A stretch of DNA of 26,384 nt. It comes from a virus. How positions within the stretch are numbered: the first letter of the stretch is position 1; each line of letters opens with the position of its first letter. The DNA is taken from the IMG/VR virus record IMGVR_UViG_3300042475_003074, positions 1 to 26,384 of that record, one strand, 5' to 3'. Below, in pieces: positions 23,548-26,384 of this stretch. Both the position numbers and the translations under genes were made by a program. Below the pieces are notes generated by a model. That model was given only the letters and a program-made list of their open reading frames with translations. It was not told the origin of the DNA and made no database searches.

Positions 23548-23638
23548 TCCCATCGACTTTCTGGTCAAGCTGATCACGACGCTCGCGATCTTCGCAGTCT
23601 GGAACGTGCCAGCCCTTTTCGATCTGATCTGGCCATGA
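23537..23638 (+). CDS. Tiny membrane peptide
   Basis: 33 aa (MHFDPIDFLVKLITTLAI ... DLIWP). It overlaps the end of the previous gene by 11 bases and its own stop overlaps the next start (ATGA). About 22 hydrophobic residues would span a membrane once. The tight overlap on both sides is the main support. No Shine-Dalgarno sequence is clear. Confidence 0.45.
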   Translation: MHFDPIDFLVKLITTLAIFAVWNVPALFDLIWP

Positions 23639-23841
23639 TCCCGCATTGCGTATCAGGCATCGTCTCGCGCTACCTACTCGACGGTCCCGAGGCCGAGAGA
23701 AGCGTTACGCTAGAGATCGAGCGATCCGAGATTGTCGCAGTGATCGACAACGAAACAGGGGAGGAACTCAATCCATCCGTTGTTGAGCGCCGCGACTACG
23801 ACTACGCCATTGACGCGCTGATCCAGAAATCGTTGACATGA
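23635..23841 (+). CDS. Hypothetical protein
   Basis: 68 aa, ATGA overlaps at both ends. It contains a beta-type N-terminal part (VSGIVSRYLLDGPEAERSVT), a strand pair around EIVAVIDNETGEEL and a C-terminal helix (YDYAIDALIQKSL). Family not recognised. Confidence 0.55.
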   Translation: MIPHCVSGIVSRYLLDGPEAERSVTLEIERSEIVAVIDNETGEELNPSVVERRDYDYAIDALIQKSLT

Positions 23842-24044
23842 AATTGAGCAAACGGAAACAAGGCGAAAGCCTTGAGGATTTTCAGCGGCGAATCGAAAAC
23901 GCTAGATGGGCTGCGATTTCAAAACCGATTGATGACGCTGCCACAAAGACCGGCATGAAGGGCATTGGGCAAAGCCGAAATCTGAAATGGCGCATAGCCG
24001 AAATGGAGCGGAAGGCCTTTGGAGCCGAGGAAGAGAACTGGTAA
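23838..24044 (+). CDS. Hypothetical basic protein
   Basis: 68 aa, ATGA overlap upstream. It is rich in Lys and Arg (KLSKRKQGESLEDFQRRIEN; SRNLKWRIAEMERKAFG), with two helical stretches joined by a Gly-containing turn (KTGMKGIGQ). The net charge could allow nucleic-acid contact, but no known fold was seen. Confidence 0.55.
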   Translation: MKLSKRKQGESLEDFQRRIENARWAAISKPIDDAATKTGMKGIGQSRNLKWRIAEMERKAFGAEEENW

Positions 24045-24050
24045 ATCATT

Positions 24051-24293
24051 ATGAACATCGACCAACTACTCGCAAACCATGAGCGCGAGACTGACAAGCT
24101 CATTGCCGAAATTCGTGCCTTTCGACTTCGTAAACGCGAATCGTGCGATCATCTCATCTACGACGGCCTCGCTGTCCAGGTGCGGATGTTGAAAAACCTA
24201 GGCATCCGACTTGCCGCCGTCGATGCCATTGAGCAAGAGCTTTACGGGCTGGCTCTGGATATTTTCCCAGACAATGGGCAGGGGCGCGACTGA
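24051..24293 (+). CDS. Hypothetical helical protein
   Basis: 80 aa, six bases after the preceding stop. It is a nearly continuous charged helix (NIDQLLANHERETDKLIAEI; RLRKRESCDHLIYDGLAVQV) with a short hydrophobic end (YGLALDIFPDN). It is the last of the small-gene run before the recombination genes. A GCGCG/CGCGC stem at 24284-24300 follows and overlaps its stop. Confidence 0.55.
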   Translation: MNIDQLLANHERETDKLIAEIRAFRLRKRESCDHLIYDGLAVQVRMLKNLGIRLAAVDAIEQELYGLALDIFPDNGQGRD

Positions 24294-24308
24294 AACGCGC
24301 ATCATTTT
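24284..24308 (+). terminator. Weak stem-loop before recombination genes
   Basis: GCGCG and CGCGC form a 5-bp stem around ACTGAAA at about 24284-24300, followed by ATCATTTT. The stem is short and the T tract only four long, so this is a doubtful terminator. It lies in the 33-base gap before the annealase gene, one of the few gaps in the right half. Confidence 0.25.
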
Positions 24309-24326
24309 AAACCAAAAAAGAGACAA

Positions 24327-25079
24327 ATGAAAAACGAAATCACCGAAGCCCCTCGCACCATTAAGGGGCTGATTAACTCCGAGGCTGTCAGAGCGCAAAT
24401 TGCTCGCGCATTGCCTAGCCACATGACGCCAGATCGTTTCCTGCGCGTTGCCACCACCCTGTTGCTGCGCTCCCCCAAGCTTGCCGAATGCTCTCAGGAG
24501 AGTTTCATGCGAGCGATGCTGGATTGCTCGTCGCTTGGCCTTGAGCCGGACGGGCGGCGCTGCCACCTGATCCCCTACGGCAAGGAGGTGCAGCTGATTG
24601 TCGATTGGAAGGGGCTTGTCGAGCTTGCGAAACGATCCGGCGAGGTGGTTTCGTGGAAGGCTGAGACGGTCAAAGAGAACGACTCCTTTGAATGGGTAAA
24701 CGGCGACATCCAGCACTCCGTCAACTGGCGGGAAGATCGTGGGAAGCTCCAAGCGGTTTACTCCATTGTCAAAATGGCCAACGGCGAGATCGACACCGAG
24801 GTGATGACGCTGGCCGAGGTGGAAGCGATTCGCAAGCGGTCGAAGGCCAGCGGATCCGGCCCATGGGTAACGGATTTCGAGGAGATGGCGAAGAAGACGG
24901 TTATTCGTCGCCATTCCAAACGGCTCACGCTCTCGCCTGAGTTCCACGATGCTTTGGACAAGGACGGCGACAAGCTTGCCGACATCCAGGTGAATCGAGC
25001 AGCCAACGAGGCCGCGAAGGTTTCCTTTTCTCAACCTGCCATCGAGGCAGAATCGACCGAGGTGAAGGAGGGGGCATGA
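24327..25079 (+). CDS. recT: RecT-family single-strand annealing protein
   Basis: 250 aa, typical for RecT (E. coli RecT 269 aa). The core pattern is clear: MTPDRFLRVATTLLLRSPKL, then SFMRAMLDCSSLGLEPDG, HLIPYGKEVQLIVDWKGLVELAKRSG, and YSIVKMANGEID with EEMAKKTVIRRHSKRL. It binds the 3' strand left by an exonuclease and anneals it to complementary DNA. The partner exonuclease is encoded one gene downstream, as in RecE/RecT-type pairs. AGAGAC six bases before the ATG is a weak ribosome binding site. The stop overlaps the next start. Confidence 0.9.
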   Translation: MKNEITEAPRTIKGLINSEAVRAQIARALPSHMTPDRFLRVATTLLLRSPKLAECSQESFMRAMLDCSSLGLEPDGRRCHLIPYGKEVQLIVDWKGLVELAKRSGEVVSWKAETVKENDSFEWVNGDIQHSVNWREDRGKLQAVYSIVKMANGEIDTEVMTLAEVEAIRKRSKASGSGPWVTDFEEMAKKTVIRRHSKRLTLSPEFHDALDKDGDKLADIQVNRAANEAAKVSFSQPAIEAESTEVKEGA

Positions 25080-25507
25080 AAGAAGTCTCAATCTACCACA
25101 TCGATCACCTAGGCGGGAACCCAACCATCCGCTTCAATCTCGCGGCGATTCGGCGCCTGCTTCCCGAGTATCAGATCGACAATTTCAATCTGACTTCACG
25201 GCAAAGAACCAAAATGCAGCGGCGCGTGGATCTTTACGTTGGCCTTGGCGGCAAATGCGACTTTCAAACTGGCATCGACGCCACCGAGGAAAGAATCATT
25301 CCGGCGAGAGTGATCCCGGCCAAGGACGCGAAGATGGTTCGCGGGAAGCTGGTCCCGGCATCGAAGCGTGAGGTCATACCGGCACGCATTGAACCGGCCA
25401 AGCCCGAGATTCTTCCAAGCATTAATCACCTGCCCAACGATGACATCCTCGACAGGGCGCTTCGTCTCGACTTCGCAACCAAACCCAGAACGTTGGCATC
25501 AGCATGA
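25076..25507 (+). CDS. Unknown protein between annealase and exonuclease
   Basis: 143 aa, overlapping both neighbours by 4 bases. The N-terminal ~60 residues are structured (YHIDHLGGNPTIRFNLAAIRR, then QRRVDLYVGLGG). At about 74-109 there is a degenerate repeat of the form (I/V)-P-A-(R/K/S), with Pro-Ala at 76, 81, 94, 102 and 107. The tail contains PNDDILDRALRLDF. Its tight place within the recombination operon suggests a role with RecT or the nuclease, but nothing is recognised. Confidence 0.6.
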   Translation: MKEVSIYHIDHLGGNPTIRFNLAAIRRLLPEYQIDNFNLTSRQRTKMQRRVDLYVGLGGKCDFQTGIDATEERIIPARVIPAKDAKMVRGKLVPASKREVIPARIEPAKPEILPSINHLPNDDILDRALRLDFATKPRTLASA

Positions 25508-26166
25508 AAGAATTTCCAGACTGCACAATCTATTACTGCGAGCAACGCTCCGAGGAATGGCACGACCTTCGCCGTGGAGTCCTCACGGCGTCGAACTTCG
25601 GCCCGTGGCTATTGGCCAAAGGAAAGGTTGCAGACGGGGCGAGAGAGAAGGCGATTTGTAAGCTCATCAGCGAACGGGCCAAATGCTGGCAAAATCCCAA
25701 CTTTGAAAACGCAGCCATGCAGCGCGGCACTGAGATGGAGCCGCAAGCGGTTGAAGCGTTTGAAACGGCTACCGGAAAGAAGTTGGTCCAGGTGGGCTTT
25801 TGTCAGAGCAATTACGGCTGGTTCGGATGTTCGCCAGATGGCCTTGTCGAAGGCGCGAGCATCGGATTTGAAGGCAAAGTTCCAGTGCCATCAACACACA
25901 TCGAATACCGTCGAGCTGGGATCCTTCCTGATTCCTACCTTTATCAGGTTCACGGGTGCATGGCTGTGACCGGAGCGGAGGCATGGTGGTTCCAAAGCTG
26001 GTCACCTGGTCTGGCATCGCTTCGGATCCTCGTCGAGCGCGATGCCTTTACCGATTCGTTGCGCGATGCGCTGATTGAATTCTCATATCAGTTTGAGGGC
26101 GCTTTGGATGAAGAGGAGCAGGCGGCTAACAGGGAACTTGCCAACCTTGCAAAGCACGAAGCATGA
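25504..26166 (+). CDS. YqaJ-type recombination exonuclease
   Basis: 220 aa, the length of lambda exonuclease (226). It has QRSEEWHDLRRGVLTAS near the N-terminus, RGTEMEPQAVEAFE (Glu at 77-84 region), GCSPDGLV with Asp112, and GFEGKVP with Glu123 and Lys125, which together form the PD-(D/E)XK catalytic set of the YqaJ/lambda-exo family. It would digest one strand of dsDNA ends to supply substrate to the RecT protein two genes upstream. Start and stop overlap the neighbours by 4 bases. Confidence 0.88.
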   Translation: MKEFPDCTIYYCEQRSEEWHDLRRGVLTASNFGPWLLAKGKVADGAREKAICKLISERAKCWQNPNFENAAMQRGTEMEPQAVEAFETATGKKLVQVGFCQSNYGWFGCSPDGLVEGASIGFEGKVPVPSTHIEYRRAGILPDSYLYQVHGCMAVTGAEAWWFQSWSPGLASLRILVERDAFTDSLRDALIEFSYQFEGALDEEEQAANRELANLAKHEA

Positions 26167-26384
26167 AACAATCCCCCACCGCTCGCAGCTTGGCCCATCT
26201 GCGCAAAACCTGCCAGCTAGTCCAGGTAGTGGAGAAGTGGAATCCTCACGCTCGCATTAGACAGGATCTTTTCGGAATCATCGACATCCTCGCTATCCGC
26301 GATGGAGAGACTGTTGCAGTGCAATCAACCAGTTGGAGCAATACAAAAAGCCGCATCAATAAGATGACCGAATCGGATGCGCTA
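26163..26384 (+). CDS. PD-(D/E)XK-like nuclease-fold protein, partial
   Basis: 74 codons are visible before the window ends; the 3' end is missing. The ATG overlaps the exonuclease stop (ATGA). The segment VEKWNPHARIRQDLFGIIDI with Asp41, then AVQST (53-57 region), resembles a PD-(D/E)XK/resolvase-type core in which the usual E-x-K is replaced by Q-x-T. Proteins of this look are common in phages and mostly uncharacterised. Loss of the acidic residue would leave activity doubtful. Confidence 0.6.
   Translation, partial: MKQSPTARSLAHLRKTCQLVQVVEKWNPHARIRQDLFGIIDILAIRDGETVAVQSTSWSNTKSRINKMTESDAL

Noticed and set aside
24198-25124. 308-aa minus-strand frame opposite recT
   Set aside because: The recT frame has a clear family signature and the minus frame has none.
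1-26384. tRNA, rRNA, CRISPR array, insertion sequence, integrase
   Set aside because: No cloverleaf with a CCA-type end, no regularly spaced repeat array and no transposase or integrase motif were seen by eye; a covariance search was not possible.

Overview
The window is a dense stretch of a tailed-phage (or prophage) genome: about 45 protein genes, no rRNA, tRNA or CRISPR seen, GC-rich overall, with almost every gene pair joined by a 1-4 base (ATGA-type) overlap. The virion genes are of the lambda/siphovirus type: HK97-fold capsid with a fused protease, GpA-type terminase, GpB-type portal and a tape-measure protein. The host cannot be named from the sequence. Many genes have weak or no Shine-Dalgarno sequence.

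Layout: (1) 258-6374, + strand: protease/major capsid fusion, likely decoration protein, head-tail connector candidates, probable tail tube, tail assembly chaperone pair, and a Nu1-like small terminase. (2) 11258-6371, - strand: a 323-aa unknown protein, large terminase, a gpW-like head protein with an extra N-terminal beta domain, and portal. (3) 11329-15753, + strand: two fibre/adhesin proteins with a small gene between them, then a small membrane protein. (4) 19549-15738, - strand: tape measure followed by three probable distal-tail proteins, locally AT-rich. (5) 19621 to the end, + strand: holin, PGBD-amidase endolysin, tiny membrane protein, HTH protein, metallophosphoesterase, HExxH mini-zincin, a run of small unknown genes, then a RecT annealase / YqaJ exonuclease recombination module and a partial PD-(D/E)XK-like gene.

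The most striking signal is not a gene. A bipartite element, TTGnnn-N8-YGTTTTGT, occurs at six places, always 12-13 bases before an ATG. It stands before the first gene of every strand-switched block (223, 11272, 11295, 19563, 19586) and once inside block 2 before the gpW-like gene (8360). At the two divergent junctions two copies sit back to back in a 45-bp symmetric module with one base between their TTG boxes. I read this as a phage late promoter family that ties together late modules scattered over both strands. Its spacing does not fit a sigma-70 promoter, and it lies so close to the ATG that leaders would be very short or absent. It also fixes several start codons. The motif was not found before the recombination genes.

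Other notable points: late modules that are collinear in lambda are here split into alternating orientations; TerS and portal share a TTAA for their convergent stops; the chaperone pair can be joined by a -1 frameshift at a G run or coupled by a GTGA overlap.
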